From Candidatus Mesenet endosymbiont of Agriotes lineatus (GTDB lineage Bacteria; Pseudomonadota; Alphaproteobacteria; Rickettsiales; Anaplasmataceae): a stretch of 64,000 bases of DNA. This document shows, one piece after another, positions 1 through 9,115 of the stretch. The stretch lies in contig NZ_OZ026454.1 in the NCBI RefSeq assembly GCF_964019585.1, positions 930,001 to 994,000 on the forward strand. The letters are read 5' to 3'. A program made the translations under genes and the position numbers. Position 1 is the first letter of the stretch. Each line of letters starts with the position of its first letter. Below the pieces are notes generated by a model. The model searched no databases. It was not told the origin of the DNA and saw only the letters and a list, made by a program, of their open reading frames with translations.

Positions 1-612
1 TGATTCTTGCTTATTATATTTTAAAAGCCTTTTGTTATTTGAGCTTAAAGTAAAACCAATGCTGGAGTTTATCATTGCTAAGTTGTTTATAATGTCAACA
101 ATTGCTTGGGTTTCAGCCCGTTCAGTTTTTAAAAATTTAAGTCTATTAGGAGTGGCAAAAAACAAATCCCTCACTTCAATTTCTGTACCACCTAAAGCGG
201 AAGCAGGAGTAAGATCCATCACCTTTTCTCCACCTGCGTAGGCTATGCTCCAAGCAGAATCCATGCCTTTTGCCCGAGATGAAAGTTTTATTCTACTAAC
301 CGCGGCAATTGAAGGCAGTGCTTCTCCCCGAAATCCTAGGTGCTTAATCTCTATCAGATCATCATCATTTTTAAGTTTAGAAGTTGCATGGCGCTTAAAT
401 GCTAGCTCAATATCTTCCTTCTCTATGCCAGTACCATTATCTAAAACAGTGATGAGATTGCGCCCACCACTTTCTATTTTTACCTCAATTTCTAAGCTAC
501 CAGCATCTATGGCATTCTCTACCAATTCCTTCACCACACTAGCTGGACGTTCTATAACTTCACCAGCTGCTATCCGACTTACTGTTTTTGCATCAAGTAA
601 TATTATTGCCAC
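1..612 (-). CDS. mutL: DNA mismatch repair protein MutL, N-terminal part
   Basis: This is the first 204 codons of MutL, the GHKL-family ATPase that couples mismatch recognition by MutS to strand incision. The gene runs off the left edge of the window, so the C-terminal dimerisation domain is not seen. Reading the minus strand shows the diagnostic blocks in order: an N-terminal [16 protein letters not shown] segment, then [10 protein letters not shown] with the catalytic Glu and Mg-binding Asn, DNGTGI, RHATSK and GFRGEAL. No ATG fits; the best start is GTG at 612-610, preceded by an AGGGA-type ribosome site and an in-frame TAA six codons upstream. It is divergent from the Rpn-like gene at 713. 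The frame is intact as far as it can be seen. Confidence 0.93.
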   Translation of the reverse strand, partial: MAIILLDAKTVSRIAAGEVIERPASVVKELVENAIDAGSLEIEVKIESGGRNLITVLDNGTGIEKEDIELAFKRHATSKLKNDDDLIEIKHLGFRGEALPSIAAVSRIKLSSRAKGMDSAWSIAYAGGEKVMDLTPASALGGTEIEVRDLFFATPNRLKFLKTERAETQAIVDIINNLAMINSSIGFTLSSNNKRLLKYNKQES

Positions 613-656
613 ACTATCCCTAACTTTTTAGGTCAGTCTATTACCTAGCTTTACAT

Positions 657-685
657 TTGTAAAGTTACTTTAAATAGTGTATAAT
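657..685 (+). promoter_or_regulatory. Sigma-70-type promoter for the Rpn-like gene
   Basis: TTGTAA at 657-662 and a perfect TATAAT at 680-685 are separated by 17 bases. The -10 box lies 27 bases before the ATG at 713, in the gap between divergent mutL and the Rpn-like gene. This is inferred from sequence only. Confidence 0.6.
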
Positions 686-712
686 TATTAAGATTTTATT
701 CTCTTTCTTTAT

Positions 713-1675
713 ATGGCTCTTTCTAAGTTTTTAGATCCAAAATGTGATCTAACCTTTAAACGTATCTTTGGTACTGAGAAGAATAAAAATATTCTTATTC
801 ACTTCCTTAATGATATTTTAGAGTTTCATGGAGAAAGTGCAATACAAGAAGTTGAATTTCTTAGCACTATTATGAATCCTGAGATTGCTTCTGATAAACA
901 AAGCATTGTTGACGTTCTCTGTAAGGATTCTCATGGTAATAGATATATTGCGGAGATGCAGGTTGCAAGAGATAAAGGCTTTGAAAAACGTGCTCAACTT
1001 TATGCTGCTAAGGCTTATTCACGACAGTCTGGTAATTATATTGATTTTAAGAAAGTTTTCTTTATTGCTATTTCCAATTGTACTCTTTTTCCTAAAGAAG
1101 TTGAGTATATCTCTACCCATAATATTCGCGACATTAAGACCAATGGCCATTACTTAAAGGATTTTCAGTTTGTTTTTATAGAGTTACCTAAATTTGTAAA
1201 AAGTAAAGTGGAACATCTTCAAACAGTTGTAGAGCGCTGGTGCTTCTTTTTTAAATATGCAGAAGAAACAACTGATGAAGATCTAAGGAAAATTGCAAAA
1301 CAGGAACCAATAATAAAGCTAGCGTATGATGAGCTGGATAAATCAGGTTGGACCGAAAAAGATCTAGTAGCATATGAAGAAAGAATTTTAGATTTTCAGA
1401 AGGAAGCTGCTATTTTAGAGCAAAAACTTGATGATGCTACTGAAAAAGGTAAAAAAGAAGGCAGAGAACAAGGCATCAAAATTGGCGAAGAAAGAGGCAT
1501 ACAAATCGGTACTCAACAAGGGAAAATTGAAGGGAAAATTGAAGGGAAAATTGAAGGGAAAATTGAAGGGAAAATTGAAGTGGCAAAAACAATGCTGGCT
1601 AATAATGTTGATGTGGGTACTATTGTCAAGTTTACTGGCTTATCTTTAGATGAGATCAAAAAATTACAAGAATGA
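713..1675 (+). CDS. Rpn family recombination-promoting nuclease / putative transposase
   Basis: The 320-residue protein has the opening typical of the Rpn/YhgA-like PD-(D/E)XK family (FLDPKCDLTFKRIFGTEKNK), which in Wolbachia is usually annotated as a PD-(D/E)XK nuclease family transposase. The nuclease core is visible as Asp in SIVDVLCKD followed by IAEMQV (E-x-Q). Members of the family cut DNA and promote RecA-independent recombination; whether this copy is active is unknown. The C-terminal third is charged and probably coiled, and carries five exact copies of GKIE encoded by a 12-bp tandem repeat (1520-1579). A good promoter precedes it. It converges on cifB, with a shared hairpin between them. 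The frame is intact. Confidence 0.85.
   Translation: MALSKFLDPKCDLTFKRIFGTEKNKNILIHFLNDILEFHGESAIQEVEFLSTIMNPEIASDKQSIVDVLCKDSHGNRYIAEMQVARDKGFEKRAQLYAAKAYSRQSGNYIDFKKVFFIAISNCTLFPKEVEYISTHNIRDIKTNGHYLKDFQFVFIELPKFVKSKVEHLQTVVERWCFFFKYAEETTDEDLRKIAKQEPIIKLAYDELDKSGWTEKDLVAYEERILDFQKEAAILEQKLDDATEKGKKEGREQGIKIGEERGIQIGTQQGKIEGKIEGKIEGKIEGKIEVAKTMLANNVDVGTIVKFTGLSLDEIKKLQE
1520..1579 (+). repeat. Five tandem copies of a 12-bp unit inside the Rpn-like gene
   Basis: The unit gggaaaattgaa is repeated five times without a mismatch and encodes GKIE each time. Because the unit length is a multiple of three, copy-number slippage would change protein length without breaking the frame. Confidence 0.95.
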
Positions 1676-1687
1676 TAGTTGCTTTAT

Positions 1688-1764
1688 AGGTGTATGTTAC
1701 CTAAAGTAGGTCTGAGATTAATTTTCATAAATCAGTTGGCTCTACCTTTAGTAATCATACACCT
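1688..1764. terminator. Hairpin between convergent Rpn-like gene and cifB
   Basis: The arm beginning aggtgtatg (1688) pairs with the arm ending catacacct (1764); both arms continue inwards with an imperfect CTAAAG/CTTTAG match. On the plus strand it is followed by a T-rich stretch. Its position between two convergent stop codons suggests a bidirectional terminator. Confidence 0.6.
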
Positions 1765-1773
1765 TCTTTTTTA

Positions 1774-4700
1774 TTATATTACATCCCTAACTTGAGTTAA
1801 ATAACCTTGAGTAGCAATATTGTCTAGATAGCTTTTAGGCTTCTTGTTTTCTAAATTAGAACTTCTTTGCTGTTTTTGTACATTATTATCTTCTAGTACA
1901 TTATTTTTACTATTATACAGAATTTGCTGTATTGATTGATCTAAAGATAGATTATTAAACTCAGCCATAAACTTATTAAATTTCTTTGGACTTAACATAC
2001 CTGCAGATCCATTTTCCGTTCTAGGACAAGCTTTCTCTGCGTATGACTTTAAGATCTGAGAAATTTCATCAAATCTACCTCTTGCAATTTTATTATTAAT
2101 CTCTTTTTCCATCTTCTCTATCTCTGCAAAATCAATATTTAATCGACGTTCCGATATACCACTTTTTAATGCAGCTTCTTTTACTGCTTTTTCAAACATT
2201 TGTCTAATATTTAACATACAGCTCAATGTTTGCGATTGAGACAAACCTTGATCCATTGAAGAAGTATATATTTGTCTTTTACCTCTCTTAGCTAGTAAAA
2301 CATCTGCTAATAATACTGTGCCATTTACATCAGCTTGTGCTAAGTATTTATCTCCTATTCCTAATACAGTCATTTGAGGTTTATGGTTAAATGTTTGCTG
2401 CTTTTCATAATTAGTACTATAACCTATTTCATTTACTCTGTTTTTACCATTAGCATAGGAATTACTAGTAAAAAACCCTCCTATTGAATCCTTCATCCAT
2501 GCAATACAACTATTTATCCATGATGATGTTCTTATGCCGCTACTTGATGCTATCTCAAGTTGATTACTTGAATCTGTAGAAAGAGGTTTACGTGATAAAT
2601 TATGAGTATTATGATCTCCATGGTGATGACGGCGTTTGCGCTGTACAGGCCTTTCCATTTCTTCCTTAAATTTTTCTAAATATTCTACAACATCAAAATG
2701 TTTCGTATAATTAGCAATATTTAATGGTGTCCCATCATCATTAGTTTTAGCTTCGATACTAGCACCTCTCTCGAGAAGAAGTTTACATACATCCAAATTA
2801 TCTTTGTAAGCAGCATAGTGCAAAGGTGTCCAACCATTCTTACTTTTAGCTTCAATGTTAGCACCTTTATCTAAAAGAAGTTCAACAGTGACTTTAGATC
2901 TATTATTATTCTCAGCGGCTACATGTAAAGGTGTTTCATCGTTAATATTTTTAGCCTCGACACTAGCGCCTTTCTCGAGAAGAAGTTTACATACATCCAA
3001 ATTATCTTTATAAGCAGCATAGTGCAAAGGTGTCCAATCATCCTTGCTTTTAGCTTCAATGTTAGCACCTTTATCCAGAAGAAGCCTAAACATTTTAAAT
3101 TTATTATTGTCCTCAACAGTCATGTATAAAGGTGTTTCGTTATTGATAGTTTTAGCTTCAATATCTGCACCATTATCTATAAGAAACTTCAATATATCGA
3201 AATTATCCTTATAAATAGCATAATATATAGATGTCCAACCGTACTGGTCTTTAGCCTCAATATCAGCACCTTGATCAAGAAGAAACTTAGCTATGCCCAA
3301 TCTATCTTTCTGAATAGCCCAGTGCAAAGGAGTATGGTAATAAGCATCTCTACCTTCAACACTAACATATTTTCTATCAAAAAGAAGTTTAACCACATCT
3401 AACCTATTTTCTCTAATAGCTACATATAAAAGTGTCAATTCATAATTACCCCTAGTGTCAATATTTTCAATTTTCTTGACTAAGTCTTTTGCTATATCAA
3501 TGTTAGATTGCACTACAGCATCAAACACCTGCTTTGTCAATATAACTGCTTTTTCTTTACTAAATTCCACTATAATATCTTCTGAATTACAATAAGAAAC
3601 TATACGTTTTGAATTAGAAATTATTGCGTCATTAAAAGCAAAGATCATTTCCCTTGCAGATTGATAGGTATTCCAATTTTCTACCTTTACAAGGACAGCA
3701 CCTTCACGCAACAGTAATAGACTATCATTAATAACTTTCATATTGAAATCTAATATAGACTTATCTCTTAAATCAATTAAACCAATATCGTTCTTATTAA
3801 CGGGCTGATTATGATAAATCTGTAATCCTTGCTCATCTGGCTTGTAATACCTAAAAGAACTAGGGTTATCAGCTCTTTCTCTGAATTCTTCTGGTTCTAT
3901 AATATTATCATTTAACTTTATAGATAAATCCCAATTTTCGTGAACAAGAGAATAGTAGTTCGATATTGATAATGCTTCCTTATCTGATAATAACAGTGAG
4001 TCATTATTAAACTTTAAAAAGAGTACTTTGTCTGAATCAAATGTGAAACAATTATAATGATTTAAAAGATCAGTGCCATTAACGCTAAATCTTCCATCTA
4101 TTTTCAAGCTGTGAGAACAATAATCACGCTCTAGTTCCCCATCCTGAAATTTGTAATATTCTTCCCCGTCGAATGTAACTGTAATATCTTTATAACCTGG
4201 TAGCAGGGTTACATTTAGGCCATTTTTGTTAATCTTTATTTCTCCCTTATCATTTTCTATAAATGGCATATCATTTAATGTACTATTTAGTTGGCTAAAA
4301 TCTAATATACCATTTGCTTTAGCAATCGTAATATTAGCATTTCTTTCATCAAAAAGATAAAGGTGACTTATATCGCTTGGAGCTTCCCAATAAAAATTAT
4401 GATGCTCTTTATCAGGATAAAAAATATGATTACTAGCACTACCTATAGTACTATGATAATTAGTGGTCGATAATTGCTTTGTAATATTAAAGTTTGAATT
4501 GTCTATTTTTCGCAAACTATCTAACTCATCATCTAATATAACATTGCTACCTACACTCTTTGTTACTTGTAAATTTGTTACTATACCATTAATATCTACT
4601 TTTGTTGGAGTTACAAATAAATCATCTGCTGTTTTTACTAACGTCTGTTTTTCCACGCTTATAAAATCTCCACTTTTATTGTAGATGTTTGTTATATTAT

Positions 4701-7700
4701 TAGCATGAGTTACATTACCTATATCATTAAAATTTATCGGTAATAATACCAAACCTTTTCCGTAAATAGAATCACCAAAATAACCCTTTATTGTAGTAAA
4801 GTTTTTTGCTGTTATTGTATCATTTCCACCCTTACCATCTACATAACCTGCATGAGAAGTTTCTATATGGTTAACTCCGTTACTGCCAACGACAGATTGT
4901 ATATTTTTTGAATCTGTAAAATCACCTTTTACTATAACTATGTTTTTTTGTCTATTTATTCCTAAGTTACAAGAAAGCCTATCATCCTCTATGTAAAAAA
5001 AATTGTTGCCTGATTTCTGTACATTACAGCTCTCTAACAAGCTCATAAAATAGTACCTATTTTCCACCTTATCACTTCCTCTTTTACTTAAATCAGAAAT
5101 AGATACATGAGTTCCAAAAAAAATAACGTTAAGACTGTCTTCCTCGCTTACACGTATATCGGTGTATAAAGATTTAATGTAATACATATCAGTTTTATAT
5201 TTATGAAGACTATCATTTTCATACATAACTACGTTTTGGCAGTGAGGTGGATATTCTTGTAAAGACCATTTCTCTTTTACTGTACTTAACACTTTATCTT
5301 TATGTGGTGAAGAATCATCGCATAATGCTTCACTTGGTAATTTATGCCAAATTTCTCTAGATACTTCTTGTTCCTTAATATTATCACCATACGGCCCACA
5401 AACAATATTGTAGTTTTCGAGAGAGTGAGGAACTATTCTAGAATAGTGACCAGTGTATCTTGTGTTAGATGAAGACATAATAGCAGTAAAGTTAAAATCA
5501 AATTCTCTACCAACAACCTGTGTTCTAATGCGGCAAGCATCAAACAGATGTTTCATCTGATTATCTATGTCATCTACTACGCCTCTTTTCTTTTGACGAA
5601 GCTGATTATTAGTAGCATACACCACTTTCTTAACTGAAATGGGAGGTAAGGATATAGCTATCCTGGAATGATCATTCTTAAATTTATCTACAATCTTTGA
5701 TATATACTGTTTATATATCTCTTTCACTTCCATATTATCTTCTATATAATGAGGTATTTTTTTACCAAGAAAGAAATCCCAATAAAAGTCATGCTTTTCC
5801 TGATCTGTAAGATTTATGTGCTCTTCTAATTTTTCTACCTCAAGCTTTACTTCTGCAAATTGTGATATGATAATAGCAGCAACTGAGATACCAGCACCAA
5901 CTGGACCAGCAAATTCTCCTATTACCCCGGTTTCTAAACCTGCTACTGACATTGTTTCAGTAACAACTGCAGGTACATCTGCAGCTATAAAGATGGAATT
6001 AGTTGCGATGTTTAAGTCAGCAATCTTTATATCTACAGGATCTGTTGCATTCTGCCTTGCTTTTATTGACTCTGCTAGCCCTAAAAATGCTGCAAAGTTA
6101 CCTATAGCACGTCCCATAACTGGGGCAAATCCTTTTAACATCTGAGAATCAAGCTTTGTTCCTAACTCTAATATTTTTCCAGAGATCTTTTCACCAATCT
6201 TTGGCATTACCCAGAGATTTAATGCATCATAACCTAGCCCTTCTACATCTCCATTTGCTATATGTTTACCAACTAAAAATGCCGTAAAGGCAAGACCTGC
6301 ACCTTCTGCTACTTTTCCTATTTTTTCTGCTACTCCGGATCTTCTAAGGATATTTTTTATTTCTTCTTTATTTTCTATATTATCCTTCATCTCCTTTACA
6401 ATATCCTTAATTTCTGGGTCTATTGAATTTAGATCTATATCTTTAATCTTTGCTACAAATGCTTCTTCAACATTTTTGTCTATAATTTCACCTTCAGATA
6501 TCTGCTGAGAAAGCTTGAAAAGCTGATCATAGAACTCGATGTTCTTTACTTTTTCTACTACCTTGTCAGCATTGAACAACTCTTTAATAAGTTGCTTTTT
6601 TCCTTCCTCTGTGATCTTTTCTTCATCAAGTGAATCTATGCATGGTATACCTATATCACGTCTTTTTCTTGTTGCACATTGGCTAAAACTAAAAATGGAG
6701 CTATGAACTACCTTAACAGGAGTAAATTCATCTTTACTTACTAAAATAAGAGAATTTGCATTATTTGCTCCTTTATCAAATACAATACCCATAAAAGCTA
6801 CTTTGTTGCCATCTGTGAGCGTTTTATAAGTAACACCTTTTGTATACTCTTTAGTTATTTGATCATTTGCTTCTGTTATTAATGCATCAGCTGTCTTACC
6901 TTCCCTTGGTCCTTTGACCTCCAATCCTACCGGATCATACTCTTTAGCACTGTTAGCTTGATTTGCAAACTTAATACCATGAACTAGCATATCAATGCGT
7001 TTTCCCCTACCTGTTTGAAACTCTGTTAATATTAACGCTCTATCTTCTTGTTGTGGCTCTCCTAGCTTGATATCACTATAATGGTCAAATGCTCCATGCA
7101 ATACTGCCTGAGTATGTGCTTCTTTTTCTATTAAACCTTTAAAAGGTAACATTGCCTCGCCTACTTTGCCAAATAACTTCTTGTACTTACCTATTGATGA
7201 AGATTGATCTTGTGAAGGAGCAAGCTGAGATACTAGTACTTCATCAAATGTTTTCTTAAAATCCTTAGGGTAAGGAACATTCTTAAAATTACCTTTAAAC
7301 TTATCAGATTTTTTACCATTATACTCTCCTAGAAAAATAGGCTCATTAACTTCAACACTAAAATATTTTTTAAAATCTGATTTTTGTTCTTTTATATTAA
7401 AATTAAGATTTAATTCCACTATCTTTCTATTTCCTATCTTTTGTTCAAGTTTATTAAGAGGAATGCCTTTTTTTAATATTTCAGCTTTTCCATCTGATTC
7501 AACAATATTCATTACATAAGCTGATTTTTTATCACTTTCTGGAACAAATACCATTGTTACAACTGCATGACTTTCATCAAGCCTAGATGACTCAGCTAAC
7601 TTTTCATCTGCCTTCTTGGCTGCTTGGCGTTGAGGAATACCTCTACCTTTACTTTCTAAACGAACTTCAGTAGGTACGTTTTCTTCATAAACAAAAATAT

Positions 7701-9087
7701 GTTTTTCAAAACTCGTCTTTAAATCCTTAACTTCATTTAACAATAGTGATTGTCCTAACAGAAACCTACTAAAATAATGATTATCTCCCTTCTCTCCCGT
7801 GCCAGGAAATGTATGATATACACGTTCTATATTATTTTGAATTTGCTTTTTTAACTCTCCTTCATCAATTTTACCACTGTTTCGTTCATCAATAGATCCT
7901 AACATATCATTAAAAAGAGGTATAATTTTTTGATCACGTGACTTAGCAACGATATCTGAAATGGGAGATGGATGATCAAGGTTTACACCAACACATAAAA
8001 TATCATCTGCAGTAGTTAAAACTCTCATCACGTTTGGTTGAAAACCTTTAGTATAATCTTCTGCCTGTTTTAAAGCAGCAGCTGGTGTAGTTCCACTCTT
8101 TTCCCCTATTTTACCTTCTTTTAACTCTGCTTTAGTAGCAGCTTTTAACTCTATAATAATAGGAGTTGCATTTAACGATCTATCCTTACCACGTGGCACT
8201 AAAACAATATCAGCGTAACCTCTTCCTGCAAACTGCTCTAGATAAACCCTAAGATTATGTCTATAGCGGAAATTCACAAGAGCTCCTGCTATAAACCCAT
8301 GATGTGACGCCTCTCGTGCTTCTTTAGCATAAATAAGTGAATCCTTATATTTTAAGTGGATTCCACCAACCTTTTTAAGAATTTTGTCAAAAGATTTTTT
8401 AACCTCTTTTTTGTCAGAATTAGTTAGGTTTGATATATCACTTTCTGGATTACTCCATAATCCTTTTTTTATTTCCTTAAACTCATATGTTATAGAAGTA
8501 TCTTTATCCAACTTATTACTTCTTACATCAACAGATATTCCTGTTGTTTTTCCATTGGTATCTTTCTCTTTAGTAATTTCTACCAATTGTATGCCAAGCT
8601 TATCCCCATCTCTAGCCTGCCTTATAAGATTATTACTGGCAACTTTAGTATTACCTAGCACTTTATCTAACTCACCATAGCTAAACTTTTTTCTTGTGCT
8701 ATCAGATTCTGCAATAACAAAGAGCTTTACCTTATCAGCTGCATCTTCTGGACTTTTGATTTCTCCTTTTTTAATAACAGCTACCTTTAGAGTTTTTGAA
8801 CTATCAAAACTAAAATATATCTTTTCAATATTTAACTTTTTTGCAATTTCTGTATCTGCTAAGGTGGAAAAGCTTCCCAAAAAGAAATGAGGAAAAAAAC
8901 CTTCTTTACCTACTGAATGTAAATATGATGGAATCTGATCTATATATGACTGAAACCTTGTCTTGAAAGACTCAAAATCACTTCCTTGTTGAGTTGAAGT
9001 ACTTGGATTAGCTCCTACATTTAAACCTACTTCTCGAATTAATAATTCTATTAACTCAAAATCTTGTGGTTTTTCTTGATTTGGCAT
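1774..9087 (-). CDS. cifB: Type V-like cytoplasmic incompatibility factor CifB (nuclease, pore, ankyrin and latrotoxin-like regions)
   Basis: This 2437-residue protein lies 28 bases downstream of cifA in the same direction, the conserved cif operon layout. Two PD-(D/E)XK nuclease domains keep their catalytic residues: D293 with E313-L-K315 (GYADIVLV, then IIELK), and D699 with E723-V-K725 (RIDMLVHG, then GLEVK). Next come a region resembling clostridial-toxin-type pore-forming segments with hydrophobic helices (about 895-1130), a long beta-rich region with RTX-like GGNDTI (about 1170-1860), eight ankyrin repeats (about 1870-2140), and a latrotoxin-C-terminal-like end (about 2190-2437, ADVLLAKRGKRQIY, SPKKFNKFM). 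Basic furin-like sites occur near 808 (RKRRD) and 1166 (QKKRG). I see no Ulp1-type deubiquitylase, as expected outside type I. Type assignment follows known cif architecture; activity is inferred. The reading frame is open throughout. Confidence 0.9.
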   Translation of the reverse strand: MPNQEKPQDFELIELLIREVGLNVGANPSTSTQQGSDFESFKTRFQSYIDQIPSYLHSVGKEGFFPHFFLGSFSTLADTEIAKKLNIEKIYFSFDSSKTLKVAVIKKGEIKSPEDAADKVKLFVIAESDSTRKKFSYGELDKVLGNTKVASNNLIRQARDGDKLGIQLVEITKEKDTNGKTTGISVDVRSNKLDKDTSITYEFKEIKKGLWSNPESDISNLTNSDKKEVKKSFDKILKKVGGIHLKYKDSLIYAKEAREASHHGFIAGALVNFRYRHNLRVYLEQFAGRGYADIVLVPRGKDRSLNATPIIIELKAATKAELKEGKIGEKSGTTPAAALKQAEDYTKGFQPNVMRVLTTADDILCVGVNLDHPSPISDIVAKSRDQKIIPLFNDMLGSIDERNSGKIDEGELKKQIQNNIERVYHTFPGTGEKGDNHYFSRFLLGQSLLLNEVKDLKTSFEKHIFVYEENVPTEVRLESKGRGIPQRQAAKKADEKLAESSRLDESHAVVTMVFVPESDKKSAYVMNIVESDGKAEILKKGIPLNKLEQKIGNRKIVELNLNFNIKEQKSDFKKYFSVEVNEPIFLGEYNGKKSDKFKGNFKNVPYPKDFKKTFDEVLVSQLAPSQDQSSSIGKYKKLFGKVGEAMLPFKGLIEKEAHTQAVLHGAFDHYSDIKLGEPQQEDRALILTEFQTGRGKRIDMLVHGIKFANQANSAKEYDPVGLEVKGPREGKTADALITEANDQITKEYTKGVTYKTLTDGNKVAFMGIVFDKGANNANSLILVSKDEFTPVKVVHSSIFSFSQCATRKRRDIGIPCIDSLDEEKITEEGKKQLIKELFNADKVVEKVKNIEFYDQLFKLSQQISEGEIIDKNVEEAFVAKIKDIDLNSIDPEIKDIVKEMKDNIENKEEIKNILRRSGVAEKIGKVAEGAGLAFTAFLVGKHIANGDVEGLGYDALNLWVMPKIGEKISGKILELGTKLDSQMLKGFAPVMGRAIGNFAAFLGLAESIKARQNATDPVDIKIADLNIATNSIFIAADVPAVVTETMSVAGLETGVIGEFAGPVGAGISVAAIIISQFAEVKLEVEKLEEHINLTDQEKHDFYWDFFLGKKIPHYIEDNMEVKEIYKQYISKIVDKFKNDHSRIAISLPPISVKKVVYATNNQLRQKKRGVVDDIDNQMKHLFDACRIRTQVVGREFDFNFTAIMSSSNTRYTGHYSRIVPHSLENYNIVCGPYGDNIKEQEVSREIWHKLPSEALCDDSSPHKDKVLSTVKEKWSLQEYPPHCQNVVMYENDSLHKYKTDMYYIKSLYTDIRVSEEDSLNVIFFGTHVSISDLSKRGSDKVENRYYFMSLLESCNVQKSGNNFFYIEDDRLSCNLGINRQKNIVIVKGDFTDSKNIQSVVGSNGVNHIETSHAGYVDGKGGNDTITAKNFTTIKGYFGDSIYGKGLVLLPINFNDIGNVTHANNITNIYNKSGDFISVEKQTLVKTADDLFVTPTKVDINGIVTNLQVTKSVGSNVILDDELDSLRKIDNSNFNITKQLSTTNYHSTIGSASNHIFYPDKEHHNFYWEAPSDISHLYLFDERNANITIAKANGILDFSQLNSTLNDMPFIENDKGEIKINKNGLNVTLLPGYKDITVTFDGEEYYKFQDGELERDYCSHSLKIDGRFSVNGTDLLNHYNCFTFDSDKVLFLKFNNDSLLLSDKEALSISNYYSLVHENWDLSIKLNDNIIEPEEFRERADNPSSFRYYKPDEQGLQIYHNQPVNKNDIGLIDLRDKSILDFNMKVINDSLLLLREGAVLVKVENWNTYQSAREMIFAFNDAIISNSKRIVSYCNSEDIIVEFSKEKAVILTKQVFDAVVQSNIDIAKDLVKKIENIDTRGNYELTLLYVAIRENRLDVVKLLFDRKYVSVEGRDAYYHTPLHWAIQKDRLGIAKFLLDQGADIEAKDQYGWTSIYYAIYKDNFDILKFLIDNGADIEAKTINNETPLYMTVEDNNKFKMFRLLLDKGANIEAKSKDDWTPLHYAAYKDNLDVCKLLLEKGASVEAKNINDETPLHVAAENNNRSKVTVELLLDKGANIEAKSKNGWTPLHYAAYKDNLDVCKLLLERGASIEAKTNDDGTPLNIANYTKHFDVVEYLEKFKEEMERPVQRKRRHHHGDHNTHNLSRKPLSTDSSNQLEIASSSGIRTSSWINSCIAWMKDSIGGFFTSNSYANGKNRVNEIGYSTNYEKQQTFNHKPQMTVLGIGDKYLAQADVNGTVLLADVLLAKRGKRQIYTSSMDQGLSQSQTLSCMLNIRQMFEKAVKEAALKSGISERRLNIDFAEIEKMEKEINNKIARGRFDEISQILKSYAEKACPRTENGSAGMLSPKKFNKFMAEFNNLSLDQSIQQILYNSKNNVLEDNNVQKQQRSSNLENKKPKSYLDNIATQGYLTQVRDVI
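2761..3075 (-). repeat. Near-identical ankyrin duplication within cifB
   Basis: The segment starting at tcgagaag (2771) recurs at 2975, exactly 204 bases (68 codons) away, with about 100 bases of nearly identical sequence. It encodes the ankyrin units DNLDVCKLLLE-[KR]-GAS and their flanks. This indicates a recent two-repeat duplication, unlike the divergent neighbouring repeats. Confidence 0.8.
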
Positions 9088-9115
9088 AAAACCCCCTATT
9101 AATATACAATTTTTT

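Noticed and set aside
32..631. Two plus-strand ORFs at the left edge
   Set aside because: They are antisense to the conserved mutL frame, whose motifs are clear on the minus strand.
5816..6145. 109-codon plus-strand ORF
   Set aside because: It is antisense to the hydrophobic pore-like region of cifB and has no homology signal of its own.
1774..9087. Ulp1-type deubiquitylase domain in CifB
   Set aside because: I looked for the His-Asp-Gln-Cys pattern typical of type I CidB and found none.
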